Positions 30,301 to 40,619 of a DNA stretch of 64,000 bases are shown here, piece by piece. The DNA is from Nymphaea colorata. Its lineage: Eukaryota; Streptophyta; Magnoliopsida; Nymphaeales; Nymphaeaceae. A model generated the notes under the pieces. It was given only the letters and a program-made list of their open reading frames with translations, made no database searches and was not told the DNA's origin. The stretch lies in the NCBI RefSeq assembly GCF_008831285.2, contig NC_045147.1, positions 6,788,334 through 6,852,333 on the forward strand. Reading direction: 5' to 3'. Within the stretch, counting starts at the first letter, position 1, and every line of letters starts with the position of its first letter. A program made the position numbers and the translations under genes.

Positions 30301-31157
30301 TACAAGTGTTGACAATTACAAAAGGAGGGCTTGGTATTAGACAGTGGTCGCAACAATCATATGACAGGAAAGGAAGAACTTTTTAAAGAGTTTGACAAAT
30401 CAGTAAAGCTGAAAGTTAAGTTAGGCGATGATAACGACATCAAAGTGGAAATGAAATGTACTATTGCTGTGAAAATCAAATCAGGTTAAAAAAATTATTC
30501 AAGTTGTGTATTTCGTACTTGGTATGTCTCAAAACCTACTTAGTGTAGGCCAGCTTATCCAAAAAGATTATTTGGTCTATTTTCATGATGAAATTTATGA
30601 AATAAAATATAAGAAGACCGACATGATGATAGCAAAAACCCCCATGCTACAAAATAAGTTGTTTCCACTTGAGGTTGCAAATGTGGATACATGTTCATAG
30701 TAGCTAGTACCGATGACAAGTCGAAATTGTGGCACATACAATATGGCCACTTGCATTATAGTGGTTTGAAGTTAGTAAATCAAAAGAATATGGTGCATGG
30801 TTACTATTGGTTTCAATGACTAATAAAGTTTGAGAAGTTTGTGTTTTTGAAAAACACAATCAAACTTCATTTTTAGTAGAAAAAGCATGGGAAGCTAGGA
30901 GACCACTTGAACTTGTTGATGCTCACATTTGTGAGCCCATGAATATTTTGTCATTAAATAAGAATAAATATTTCTTATTATTCACTAATGATTATATAGG
31001 TATGAGTTGAGATTATTTTCTAACACAAAAATCAGATGTCTTTGACAAATTCAAAGAATTTAAAGTGCTAGTTAAAGTGGTCTACCAATAACAACAATCT
31101 ATATTGATGGGAATACACAAATAATTCTTTGTAAGAAAAACACCACAACAAAATAGG
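30301..31157 (+). pseudogene. Element G: protease and pre-integrase (decayed)
   Basis: Positions about 30335-30365 encode a DSGRNNHMTG-like stretch, the protease motif. The frame 30506-30700 (LGMSQNLLSVGQLIQKDYLVYF) is the segment after it. Pre-integrase and zinc-domain traces follow near 30720-30790 with several stops. Confidence 0.7.
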
Positions 31158-31697
31158 GTGACAAAAATAAAAAATAAAACAGTGGTGAAAATAGCAAGCA
31201 ACATGCTTCTTGAAAAAGACTTGCCATATGATTTTTGTGCAAAAATGGTAGCAACATCTATGTATCTGTTGATTATATCTCCTATAAAAGCAGTTCAAAA
31301 TAAGACACCATATCAAGCATGGTTGAACCACAAGCCTAGTGTAAATCATGTATATATACTTAGATGTTTTGCTTGTGCTTTGATTGATGCTTCTGAACAA
31401 TTTGAACAATTTAAATTAGAAAAAAAGAGTGAAAAGTGTATATTTATTGGCTTTAGTTCTAATGCTAAAGGATGTAGACTTTATAATCCTATAACCAAGA
31501 AACTAATTATTAGGAGAGAGATAATTTTTTGTCAAAAAAATTGCTCGACATGGGAGAATGATGAAATCAAGCATGTGACATTTAATAAATTGGAGGGAGC
31601 AACATCAAAGGATGTGCCATCTACAAGCAGTTCATCAAGGAAAATGTTTAGAAGTACACTTGATTCATACTCACCTCCAATGAAGGTAAAATCTTGA
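31158..31697 (+). pseudogene. Element G: integrase C-terminal part
   Basis: A 179-codon frame with TPYQAWLNHKPSVNHVYILRCF, IFIGFSSNAKGCRLYNP and the linker SSSSRKMFRST. The catalytic core upstream (about 30960-31150) is out of frame. Confidence 0.78.
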
Positions 31698-31788
31698 AGA
31701 TATATATGAAAATTATTCTTTTACTCTTTTTACATTTGAACCATCAAGTGATGATGAAGCATGCAAAAACACAGAATGGGTAAGCCCA

Positions 31789-32320
31789 ATGAAAGAAGAA
31801 ATTTCATTGATAGAGAAGAATAAGACTTGGGAACTAGTGAACTTACCTCATGATAACGTGCCAATAAGGGCAAAGTGGGTTTATAAACTTAAACATGATG
31901 CTGATGGCAAAATAAAAAAATATAAAGCAAGACTTGTAGTAAAAGGCTATGCTAAAAAATATGGTGAATATTTTCTTGAAATTTTTTCTTATGTTGCTAA
32001 TTTGAGACAATTCATATGGTTCTTGCAATTGTAACTCAAATGAAATGGAAAGTTTTTCAACTTGATGTAAAATCTACATTTCTAAATGACTATTTAAATG
32101 AAGAAAGTTATGTAGAGCAACCACAAGGATTTGTTATGGCACGAAAAGAAGAAAAAATATATAAGTTGAACAAGTCATTGTATAAGTTTAAGCAAACATC
32201 ATGTGCATGGTGTAGTTGATTGGACTCATACTTGTTAAAAAATGAGTTTCATAGGAGTGAAAGTGAACCAACATTATATGTGAAGATGAAAGGTAGTGAC
32301 ATTATACTTTGTTAGGAAAT
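31789..32320 (+). pseudogene. Element G: reverse transcriptase, N-terminal part
   Basis: Frames 31789-32034 and 32016-32219 contain KNKTWELVNLP, AKWVYKLKHDADGKIKKYKARLVVKG, LDVKSTFLNDYLNEESYVEQPQGF and YKFKQTSCAW. The YVDD part is missing; after about 32310 the sequence is not recognisable until RNase H. Confidence 0.8.
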
Positions 32321-32482
32321 GCACGTTAGAAAATGCGATCGGTTTGTAAGGCAAGGAGTTTTGTTAGGGAAAGTGAGCCGTCTCTAGCACACGAGACATT
32401 ATGCATTAGGAAAAGTTCATATACACTAACGCAAAGAGTATTTACGATAGTAAAAGATGTGATATAGGTTTTTTTAACGCAG
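32321..32482. other. Unrecognised stretch replacing the RT end in element G
   Basis: About 160 bases with no Copia similarity by eye, lying between the RT N-terminal part and RNase H. It may be a small insertion with deletion of the RT catalytic end. Confidence 0.4.
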
Positions 32483-32902
32483 TTGATCAATGTGTTACAG
32501 AAACTATCAACAATAACATTTATAGTATTGCATTTGAGAATCCACATGCCAACTCTAGCGCATCTCTTTTATGTGTTTCTGTATATGACAATTGTTGTAG
32601 TGAGAGGGATTTTAAAGTTAAAAAAAGAGAGAGATATAAAGACACCTATAGAGAATTTTTGTGGTAACAATACAACAACTTCTATGATAAAAAAATCTTG
32701 TTTTTCATGGAAGAACAAAACATGTGGAGAATAAATATGATTTCATTAGAAATGTCATATCAAGAGGACTTGTTGTAGTAAAAAAATGTGCAATATAAAG
32801 AACAAGTTGTTGATGACTTTACTAAGTCATTGTCATTATCAAAGTTAGTCAAATTTAGAGAAAAATTAGATGTATTTGAGTTGTCGCAGTAAGGGAGAGC
32901 AA
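32483..32902 (+). pseudogene. Element G: RNase H remnant and 3' end
   Basis: IENFCGNNTTTSMIKKSCFS and a KTKHI-type remnant (32640-32730) match the Copia RNase H pattern; later LVKFREKLDVFELS precedes the polypurine tract. Confidence 0.7.
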
Positions 32903-33232
32903 TGTCATTAATGCTCCATATATGAGTTATTGTGTGAGCTAGAGGGGTGGTTACTTTTGCTTTATGATCAATTAATTTAGAAGTTTCATAAGGAAAAAAA
33001 AAACTTATGAAATTATGAATAGTTATTAAAATAAGGAGTTTCATGTTTAAATAGGTATAAATGAATTGTGTAATTTAAGTCGCTTGGTGACCTATAAATA
33101 GGCTATTTATTTGTCATTGAGCTATGAAGACAAATGAAAGAAGCTTCTTATGTTTGAGTACATGTGTTTCTAGCATTGTGTTGCTAGTTCTCTTTTCCTT
33201 TTCAGAAGTTTTTTCAACTCAGCATTCTAATA
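32903..33232 (+). repeat. 3' LTR of element G
   Basis: 330 bp; starts TGTCATTAATGCTCC, ends ATTCTAATA (canonical CA end mutated). TATA box CTATAAATAGGC at 33095-33106. Confidence 0.9.
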
Positions 33233-33237
33233 GATAG

Positions 33238-33437
33238 TAATGACTAGGCCAAGGAAGACGAGACTATGGGCATCAAGGATGAGATAGCTGTTGAGACTAC
33301 AAACGTGACTTGCCACACCCTGGCCAATGTGTTGGTACATAACTTGATGAACTATCCCAGCACCATTGGCCAGTGCCAAGTGACAGTCTTGGCAGACACC
33401 ATCCGCCTACAATTTCGTGAGCACACTAATAGTCAAG
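33238..33437 (+). pseudogene. Ty3/Gypsy element, protease start
   Basis: The plus strand continues the zinc-knuckle frame with an acidic segment, then CHTLANVLVHNLM and VTVLADTIRLQFREHTN, in which LADT marks the aspartic protease active site. The following solo LTR interrupts it. Confidence 0.65.
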
Positions 33438-33442
33438 GAGAT

Positions 33443-33800
33443 TGTTGGATAGTGGCCCTGAGCTGTATCTCTACATCTTGTAACTGCAAGAGGGCCCATT
33501 TGCAGTTACATGATTAAATAAGAAAACTGTCCATTAATTGAGAAAATTAATCTCTTTGGCCATAATCATCCGTTGCTGGGCATTGGGAAAACCTAGGAGG
33601 TGGTCTATAAAAGCACAGATCCTTTGCTTAGGGTTAATCGATGAGATTAGCCAAGTCTGCGCCTCCCAGAAGCAAACCCGTGAAAATCTCTGTTCTTGGT
33701 TCCTTTTCTTCCTTTCTCTCCCGTTTTGTTGTTGTGCATGATTAAGTTGCTGGCCAAGCTTGAGCGTTGAGATCTTGGGCGGAACATCAAAGTTCCAACA
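33443..33800 (+). repeat. Solo LTR (358 bp)
   Basis: Starts TGTTGGATAGTG, ends GTTCCAACA; a perfect 5-bp duplication GAGAT (33438-33442 and 33801-33805) flanks it. It contains TCTATAAAAGC (33604-33614), a TATA box. With no internal region beside it, it is the product of recombination between two LTRs. Confidence 0.88.
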
Positions 33801-34440
33801 GAGATTGGGTGTAGGGTTAATGATCACCCCCAAATTTAATGTTATGGTTGAAGATGAGACCGAATTGCATCATGTTATGTGGCCAAATGTTGAGATTGTC
33901 ATCCAAAATATATCCCTTGTAGTAGATCTTTATGTCCATCGAAGGAGTAGACAGGGTGCTTGGTATGCATTGTTTGTGGGAGTGAGGGGCACGGTTAGGG
34001 GATGTCACTTGGGACTTTTTATGAATCATAAAGTCCCTCAAGGGGGGCTAGAGACACGGTTTTGGTTGACTGCTCAAAACACACTCTATGCCAAAATGAA
34101 CATGGGCTTTTCAAAGTCGGCAGCCAGCGGTTATGTTGTTCTCCATGACCACAAAGATACAGCTAACAGTGAGCCTACTGAGGTAGTACACAAGGCAGTT
34201 TAGCACGTGTTGGATGAGTTTGGGATGGTGTTTGATGAGCCTAAGGGATTGCCCTACAGTGTAGTTATGACTGTCACATTGAGCTAATGTTTGGAGGTTA
34301 TATCATGAGTGTGCAGCCATGCCAATATGCTCACTCTAAAAAAGGATGAGATAGAGTGGCTGTTAAAAGAGATGATGGAGGCAGAGATTATCTGGTATAT
34401 GCTGGCTACCATCTGATACATTCGGTTGGGAGGAAAATTG
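33801..34440 (+). pseudogene. Ty3/Gypsy element, protease end and reverse-transcriptase start
   Basis: The frame reads ITPKFNVMVEDETELHH and VEIVIQNISLVVDLYV (33822-33935), the protease end of plant Gypsy Pol, then VLDEFGMVFDEPKGLP (34206-34253) and, after a shift, SKKDEIEWLLKEMMEAEII (about 34336-34395), the opening of Gypsy RT. The rest of Pol is missing. Confidence 0.78.
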
Positions 34441-34525
34441 CCAAGTCAGACTTCCACACCTATGACAACCAGTGCACTTTTGGGTATAAATACAATTTAG
34501 CAATCAAATTCAAATCCATATTTAA

Positions 34526-35345
34526 ATTATAAAGTCAAATATAATGATATAATACATTGAGAAACCATGCACCAATTACAATTTCCAGATTTCACAAGGA
34601 GTTGGGGTCAAACTTTGTGCTTAACTGTTGGGTTTCAATTCAAGTAGAATCAAAAGTGAACAAGTGCGATAATACTCAAAGAAGTGCTTCTATTGCTTTG
34701 ATGAAAGTGTTCAATTATAGAGTCAAATATAAAGATATAATACATTGTGAAACCATGCACCAACTACAATTTCCAGATTTCACAAGTAAGGAGTTTGGGT
34801 CAAACTTTGTGGACAACAGTTGGGTCTCAACTCAAGTAGAATCAAGAGTGAACAAGTGCGATAATATTTAAACAAAGTGCTTCTATTTCTTTGATAAAAA
34901 TGTTTCAATTATAAAGTGAACAAGTGCAGTAATACTTAAAAGTACTTCTATTGCTTTGATTCAAGTGTTTCGATTATAAAGTCAAATATAATGATATTAT
35001 ACATTGTGAAACCATGCACCAATTACAATTTCCAGATTTCACAAGTATGGAGTTCGGGTCAAACTTTGTGGACAATTGTTGGGTCACAACGCAAGTAGAA
35101 TCAAGAGTGAACAAGTGCGATAATACTCAAAAGTACTTCTATTGCTTTGATTAATGTGTTTCAACTATAAAGTCAAATATAATGATATAATACATTGCGA
35201 AACCATGCACCAATTACATTTTCCAGATTTTACAAGGAGTTTGGGTCAAACTTTGTGGACAACTGTTGGGTCTCAACTCAAGTGACACAAGTGCGATAAC
35301 TCTCAGAAGGAGTACTTATATTGCTTTGATTAAAGTCTTACAACT
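34526..35345 (+). repeat. Tandem repeat, four imperfect units of about 190-250 bp
   Basis: Units begin with GTCAAATATAA(T/A)GATAT at 34534, 34732, 34981 and 35172. Each contains AACCATGCACCAA, TTTCCAGATTTCACAAG, GGGTCAAACTTTGTG and AACAAGTGCGATAAT. The third interval is longer because part of a unit is repeated. Confidence 0.85.
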
Positions 35346-37138
35346 GTTCATCAATGTTGCATGGATCCTTAACTCATACAAAAGTGTTACACTTAATAAA
35401 AGCAAATAAAAGAAAACAAAAAAATCCTAAATCTAAATATGGTAGCCGTTTGAAGAGACTAGAGCTTTTTCATCTTCAACAGCTCCTTCAATCTCCAATA
35501 CGAGCAGCTCTCGATCTCATTGTTGTTGGTCCACCTCCCTCTTGAGTGGATTGTGAGATGCACAAGTTGCACAAGAAGGCGTTCAGCTGCACGTATTAGA
35601 AAACGAAAGTGGTAGCTATATAAATCTGTCCCAACACAAAAACAAGACAGTATATAATGTGTTTGTGTGCGATGTTAACCGGTTACGAGTACAAAAATAT
35701 CGACAGGTTTTTAGTGTTATGTGTCAAAAGTTGTATAATACTTGGTTAATGTTGGATAACCTAAGTTATACTATTTCACATATGTTCTTACCCTTGATTT
35801 TCACTTACATGAACTTAAATATGCAACGTACTATCATAGGTTGGTGAACAAAAAATAGATGTAATTCCAATACAAAGATTGGAACTAGCTATGCATAACT
35901 ATAAATAATATAAAAAGAATGAAAAGAAAGAACACAATATAACCCCACCGCATTGTTGTTTTGGAAATATATAAATAAATAAAATCAATTTTTAATGGAT
36001 AATTACTTTGTCATTTCTTATTTTTTTATTTTCTCCTTCTTTTCGATAATGGGCCATTGCCTCCTTTTCCCCCACTTCAACCACCACCTGAAATTCGGGA
36101 AAGGTTACTTAAATTTGTTTTAAATGGAGTACTGGGCCAGTAAGAGAGAAGTGACATTCGTGTCTTCTATGTCGTTCTCCCATACTGCTTAGTTGGGCTC
36201 CGTCAAATGGTTGTGTCGACTGTCGTCAGGTGGCTGCGGTAGAAGGTAGACTGCCACCCTTTAGTTTATTATGTTATACATGCATTACTATATGGATGAG
36301 ATATGCCTTCGTTGGTAGAATGGCTCATATGTGCATGATTTCCATTCATTACATAAAAATATATGTTTTGTCTGCATGATGGATACTGTATGATGACAGC
36401 ATTAGGAAGGCATGGTCGTTTCCCTATTTATCAGCTTTATTTATCTTAACGTGTGATTACTGAGATGATCTCTACCATGCATATGTGATCTCCCTTTTAT
36501 GTACCATGTAACTTACATGCACTATCCGGAGCAGTGTGCGCATAAAAGAAATAAGGAGATCAAATAGAATGCAGAAAAATATGGTTGAAACCATGTCATT
36601 GTGATCGACTAGGACCAGCGTATGTGGATGTATGTCATAGCATTAATTCCATCTTTTGATGCATCTCAACGTATTGTGTACGGCTTTAATATGCATGCTA
36701 GTTGTGCTAATACATTATACCACATTTGTTCATTGTGTTCACTAGATTTTTTTTTTCATAGCCATAGAAAACGCATTAGTGCCCTTTTTTGTGTGGGTTT
36801 TCATTTTTTTCATGTTCTTTTGCGTTTTTCGTGCTCTTTTTTTACAATTTTAATTGCCAAATTTTATTTTCACGTTTTTTTTAAATTTTCTTCACCGAAA
36901 TAATAACTATTTTGAAATTTTTCGAGTTTTTCTCTATTTTTTCCCCAAAAAAACAACTTTTGTCGTTTTAAACCCAAAAACCACATTTATGGTTATGTTT
37001 TTTTATGTATACATACATCACCGTAGAGAGCATATGCTTGAGGGAGCAGAGTTCTCTCTGCTCGACCAATGTGTTTCTAAAGAAATTAAATAAAACAAAA
37101 TAGATGGATTGTTCGAGTGGTTAATGGAAAATTTTCAC
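35346..37138. other. Non-coding DNA, nothing recognised
   Basis: No family similarity seen in either strand. The right part (36740-37020) is T-rich and gives meaningless open frames. Confidence 0.5.
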
Positions 37139-37201
37139 CTGGTCCTCGGGATTCTGATATTGCTGCTCACTGGGACAATGCCATTCTCCATCGCTGCAAA
37201 T
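37139..37201 (-). other. Possible coding exon (second of a minus-strand pair)
   Basis: On the minus strand, TTTCTGCAG is followed by a short open stretch with ATG at 37191 (MENGIVPVSSNIRIPRT) and then CCAG|GTGAAAA, a fair donor. The base composition is higher in GC than the surroundings. I do not recognise the protein. Downstream exons were not found. Confidence 0.3.
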
Positions 37202-37401
37202 CTGCAGAAATAAGTGATGTAGGGTTTAATTTCATAAATAATAATAACAATAAGAATAAAACTAATAACAACAAAAGAAAGTAGCAAGCATGGAGTGAGT
37301 CTCTTTGTTCAGCCACGGGTTCCCTAAACCCTTGCTCTATAGGAAAACCAAAAACAAGGAAAACAAATAATAAATAAATAAGATAGAGGGGAAGAACTCA
37401 C

Positions 37402-37560
37402 CAGGGCTGTGTCATCGTGGCCGCTAACGGACGGATGGCGTCGGATCCCATTCGATGGCGGAGATGGGCAGAATGGCGATGGGAGCTTTTTGCCTGAAAA
37501 GCGAATGGAGAGGACAGAGAGAGTGCTTGGGGGAAATGAGAAGAACATCAAGGGAAAATT
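37402..37560 (-). other. Possible 5' exon of the same minus-strand gene
   Basis: GC-rich minus-strand stretch with ATGGGATCCGACGCC (about 37452-37438) ending CAGCCCTG|GTGAGTTC, a strong donor. If spliced to 37201 the upstream ATG frame would stop at once, so this would be mainly untranslated leader. It may be a captured gene start. Confidence 0.3.
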
Positions 37561-38732
37561 AGGCTTTAAAACCTTTTTATGGAAAATTTTTATCTGTTCT
37601 ATATTTTCTGATTTTTTTTTTTTTTACAAGAGCACAATACAATAAGAACGTGTCCACACGTCCTTCTTAGAAAATAATTGCAGAAATGGTATGTGCCATT
37701 GTTTTGCCAATTTCCGACTTTTTTTTTGTTGACTTGGAAATTCCGAAAGGAGAATCCTTGTTAGGAAAACTCCTATTAGCCCATTTCTAAATTTTATAAA
37801 TGTTGAAAAACAAATGAGGGGGGTGGGTTCGACCAAGACCATGTTTTCTAAATTTTGGAGTGTAGTCTTCTGCTTATATTAAAAGCTCGACTCTAAAAAT
37901 AGAAAACTAAAGTCTCATGAGTAAGAGTTTATGAGAGATCGCTTTTAACTTACAATAATGACCGCTGCAGAAACTTTATTAGTCTTAACTAAACACGGAC
38001 CAGTTTAGGGTTAGATCTAAATTGGTTAATTCCACTAAATCGCTTGAGACTTCACTTTCAACTTCTAAATGTCATTTTGATTCGGGTTGCTTAAATTGTT
38101 CAGGTTGCATGCATTGTCCAGTTCTCACTATGTTGATTAAATGTATATAAGTGGTTACTGGTCGCCAAGTTGGATCCGGATCCAATGCATATTAAAGTAG
38201 ACACTTTGGTTCATGTTTTACAGAAATTTAGATTTAAATATGATTTTGAATTGGTTCTACCTCTGTTGGTATATCCTTTTGGATATTTGTTGGTCTCATT
38301 TATGTTTCTTTGAAGACTGTTTTTTGAAACGTAGTTTTTAAATAAATTAATCTGGATGGATCAGAATGCAATTCGATCCGGGGTTAATCTACACCCACTT
38401 TTGAATTTTAATATTTCATTAGAAGGGCCACGATCAATATTTCGAAGTCTAAATAGATTTGGACTAAGATTGATTCTAGTTGAACTAAGGTGTTTCCAAG
38501 AGTTAGCGTTCGGTTGGAGATTTAATGCCTTTATCTAGATTTGATAAAAAAAGCTTACAATTTATTTTTAAACTAGAAATAATAATTTTAGGCCTTGTTC
38601 ATGCCTTTATGAGTTACTCTTGATTTGACGTTAAAAGAATTTTGGATTTGATACTTACTCTGATTTGACCTTACTTGTTTTAAAGATATGCATTTGTTAC
38701 CGTAAATGGAACTTAAAAATGAAGCCAATTAT

Positions 38733-38735
<3 letters not shown>
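37561..38735. other. Non-coding DNA, nothing recognised
   Basis: Mixed AT-rich sequence; no gene or repeat family recognised. Confidence 0.45.
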
Positions 38736-38785
<50 letters not shown>

Positions 38786-38797
38786 TATATATATATA
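38736..38797. repeat. (AT)n microsatellite
   Basis: About 62 bases of alternating A and T with one interruption. Confidence 0.95.
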
Positions 38798-38799
38798 AT

Positions 38800-39560
38800 T
38801 GCTATTAATGGATTTTCCACAAAGAGAGATGATTCTTAATGGCCTTCAAAATGTGTCATTGAATGTCTTTTGTAGAGTATAATGAGACCCACCAAAAATG
38901 CCAATAAATGTCACCATAGTTAAAGTATTTTTGTGGCATAAACCCAAACGCCATGAATGGTTCATTCCATAGCGTTTTATTCATCCCATTGAAAACTATT
39001 CAATGATGTTGGAGTTGTGCCATGGTTAAGACGCTTTTAATGGGCATGGGCAGTCATCGAAGGAGCTTTCAACGTCATTTTTTGAGTGATGGTATTAGAT
39101 TACTATGGGACATAAAAAAACGGCACTATAAATCTTTTATATGGCGTTGCATATATGGTGGGAATTGTCACTAACCATCTTTAGTGACAAATATCTGTAC
39201 GCTATTACTTACATTTTGTGACAAATTGCAAACGCTACTAAATGCCTATTAAAATTTCATTAACAACCTTCAGTAAAAAACACACTATTCAAGGATGGTT
39301 CATACCAGTGACATATCAGCGGTGACTATGTCACCGGTAATAATTGAACGAGTGTTCGACATAGACACGGGCGGGGAAATAAGCCGGTAAAAAGTCTATA
39401 CTATTGACGTTTACCGGTATAAGTCACGCGTTATTCCCACCTAAACTTGCGGTAAAAAGTCTATACTATTGACGTTCACCGGTATAAGTCACGCGTTATT
39501 CCCACCTAAACTTTTTTCTCTTTCTTCCCCCGTGGTTTTATTCCATCTGAATAAATTCCT
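38800..39560. mobile_element. CACTA-like subterminal repeat region, with a 65-bp tandem duplication
   Basis: Many short motifs of the type GTGAC, CACCGGTAATAA and CCGGTAAAAAG recur in both orientations, as in the subterminal arms of CACTA elements; CACTATTCAAGG at 39293 is a possible terminus. A 65-bp unit is duplicated in tandem at 39385-39449 and 39450-39513 with one difference seen. No transposase is present. Confidence 0.4.
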
Positions 39561-39568
39561 CTTTCCAG

Positions 39569-40207
39569 ATGGAGATGATTTCAGATGCCATTGATGATGT
39601 TCTGGACAAAGATGAAGTTGAAGAAGAAACAGATGAACTCACAAACCAGGTTTTTTTTTTTTATGTATATCGATTGTGTTACTTATGCAATATCTATGTT
39701 ATATTTTGGACATTTTCTGTGTAAATCTTGTCTTTCCCTTTGGTGCAGGTCCTGAATGAAATTGTGGTTGACCTTTGTCACATGGGTATTGCTGTAAAGG
39801 CAACTCACCCGTACTGGTCACGTACGACACCGGTACTAGTATTGGTACTGGTACTGTCCCAAGTACTTTTTATGTACAGGTTAAACAATACCGGATACGG
39901 TCAACGTGCATGGGACCATATCTGCCTAATTTAAAACTCGGTCAAAGTTGGCCGAGTCCTTTCCAATCTAAAATTTAGGATTTCAGTTTTTACACTCAGG
40001 AAACACATACAGAGCTGTGCTTTCATATTCTATTCAAAAGTTTATTCTTTAGAATCTATAAATTTTGAATCATGAATGTGTCATTTTGTTTGAATATATA
40101 TATATATATATATACCCAAGTTTTTTTAAAATAGTCTGAACCCGTGGCTGTACCCGTAACCGTACTTATGTGGCATAGTGGTTGACGTGGTTTTGCAGGA
40201 TAGTTGA
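39569..40207 (+). pseudogene. VPS2/CHMP2-like ESCRT-III protein, C-terminal exons, interrupted
   Basis: Exon 39569-39649 (after the acceptor CTTTCCAG) encodes MEMISDAIDDVLDKDEVEEE plus TDELTNQ, the acidic C-terminal helix of VPS2-class ESCRT-III subunits, which act in multivesicular body sorting at endosomes. A 99-base GT-AG intron follows, and exon 39749 encodes VLNEIVVD, matching the family's V-L-(D/N)-E-I-x-V-D. Within that exon a 406-bp inverted-repeat element is inserted (39773-40178); after it the frame runs only seven codons to TGA at 40205. The N-terminal ESCRT-III core is absent upstream. This is a broken gene piece with its intron kept. Confidence 0.72.
39773..40178. mobile_element. 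Short inverted-repeat element, CTATGTCACA-like family, copy 4 (406 bp)
   Basis: Perfect 8-bp duplication TGGTTGAC (39765-39772 and 40179-40186). Ends CTTTGTCACATGGG and TATGTGGCATAG. Internal blocks match copy 2: ATACCGGATACGGTCAACGT, CTCGGTCAAAGTTGGCCGAG, an (AT)n tract, TTTTTTTAAAAT and CCGTAACCGTAC. It is inserted in the VPS2-like exon. Confidence 0.85.
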
Positions 40208-40309
40208 AAGCTTCTGCTAAAGGTGCACAATGTAAACACAGCACACACACACAAATACAGATTTAATGATCAATGGTTCGTTGATGCTTATTAATTTCTT
40301 GTGACGGTT

Positions 40310-40366
40310 GTCTTCTTCTCCAAATGGTCACATTGTTGGCAAGAAAGTCAAAAATATTTCTACTGG
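40310..40366 (+). pseudogene. Possible N-terminal IQD exon
   Basis: A short open stretch ends HIVGKKVKNISTG with donor ACTGG|GTAAAG at 40366. The GKK-basic motif is like the start of IQD proteins, and its phase fits the exon at 40620. No clear start codon, so it is tentative. Confidence 0.35.
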
Positions 40367-40619
40367 GTAAAGGGACCTCTCTCTCTCTCTCCTCCCCCCC
40401 CCCCCACAAGGTGCACATGCACACACATCTGAACATGACTCATTTTGAGTTACTTTCTACTTAGTAAACATTTGTCTGTTACTCAGTTTGAGATGAATGG
40501 GTTAACTGATGGTAGCATTTGAACATCCATAAAATGCATTTTTAATGCATTAAAAGTATCAATGCTTTCAACAAAGAAAACTATTTTTTCTTTCTTTGTA
40601 AATTGTTTTTGCTTCCTAG

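Larger units (their letters stand above)
28951..33232 (+). mobile_element. Copia LTR retrotransposon G, decayed (4282 bp)
   Basis: LTRs 28951-29294 and 32903-33232, flanked by GATAG (28946-28950 and 33233-33237), delimit it. A primer site GCGGTATCAGAG (29297-29308) and a polypurine tract (about 32890-32902) are in place. The internal region keeps the Copia order gag, protease, integrase, RT, RNase H but is AT-biased and broken by many stops, with a gap between RT and RNase H. It interrupts the Gypsy element between zinc knuckle and protease. Confidence 0.93.

Noticed and set aside
33760-33822. Start of the 147-codon frame at 33760 as a real gene start
   Set aside because: The first 14 codons lie in a solo LTR; only the downstream part is Gypsy protease.
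37105-37130. GTTCGAGTGGTTAATGG as part of a tRNA-Ser gene
   Set aside because: No acceptor stem, anticodon arm or T arm could be fitted around it.
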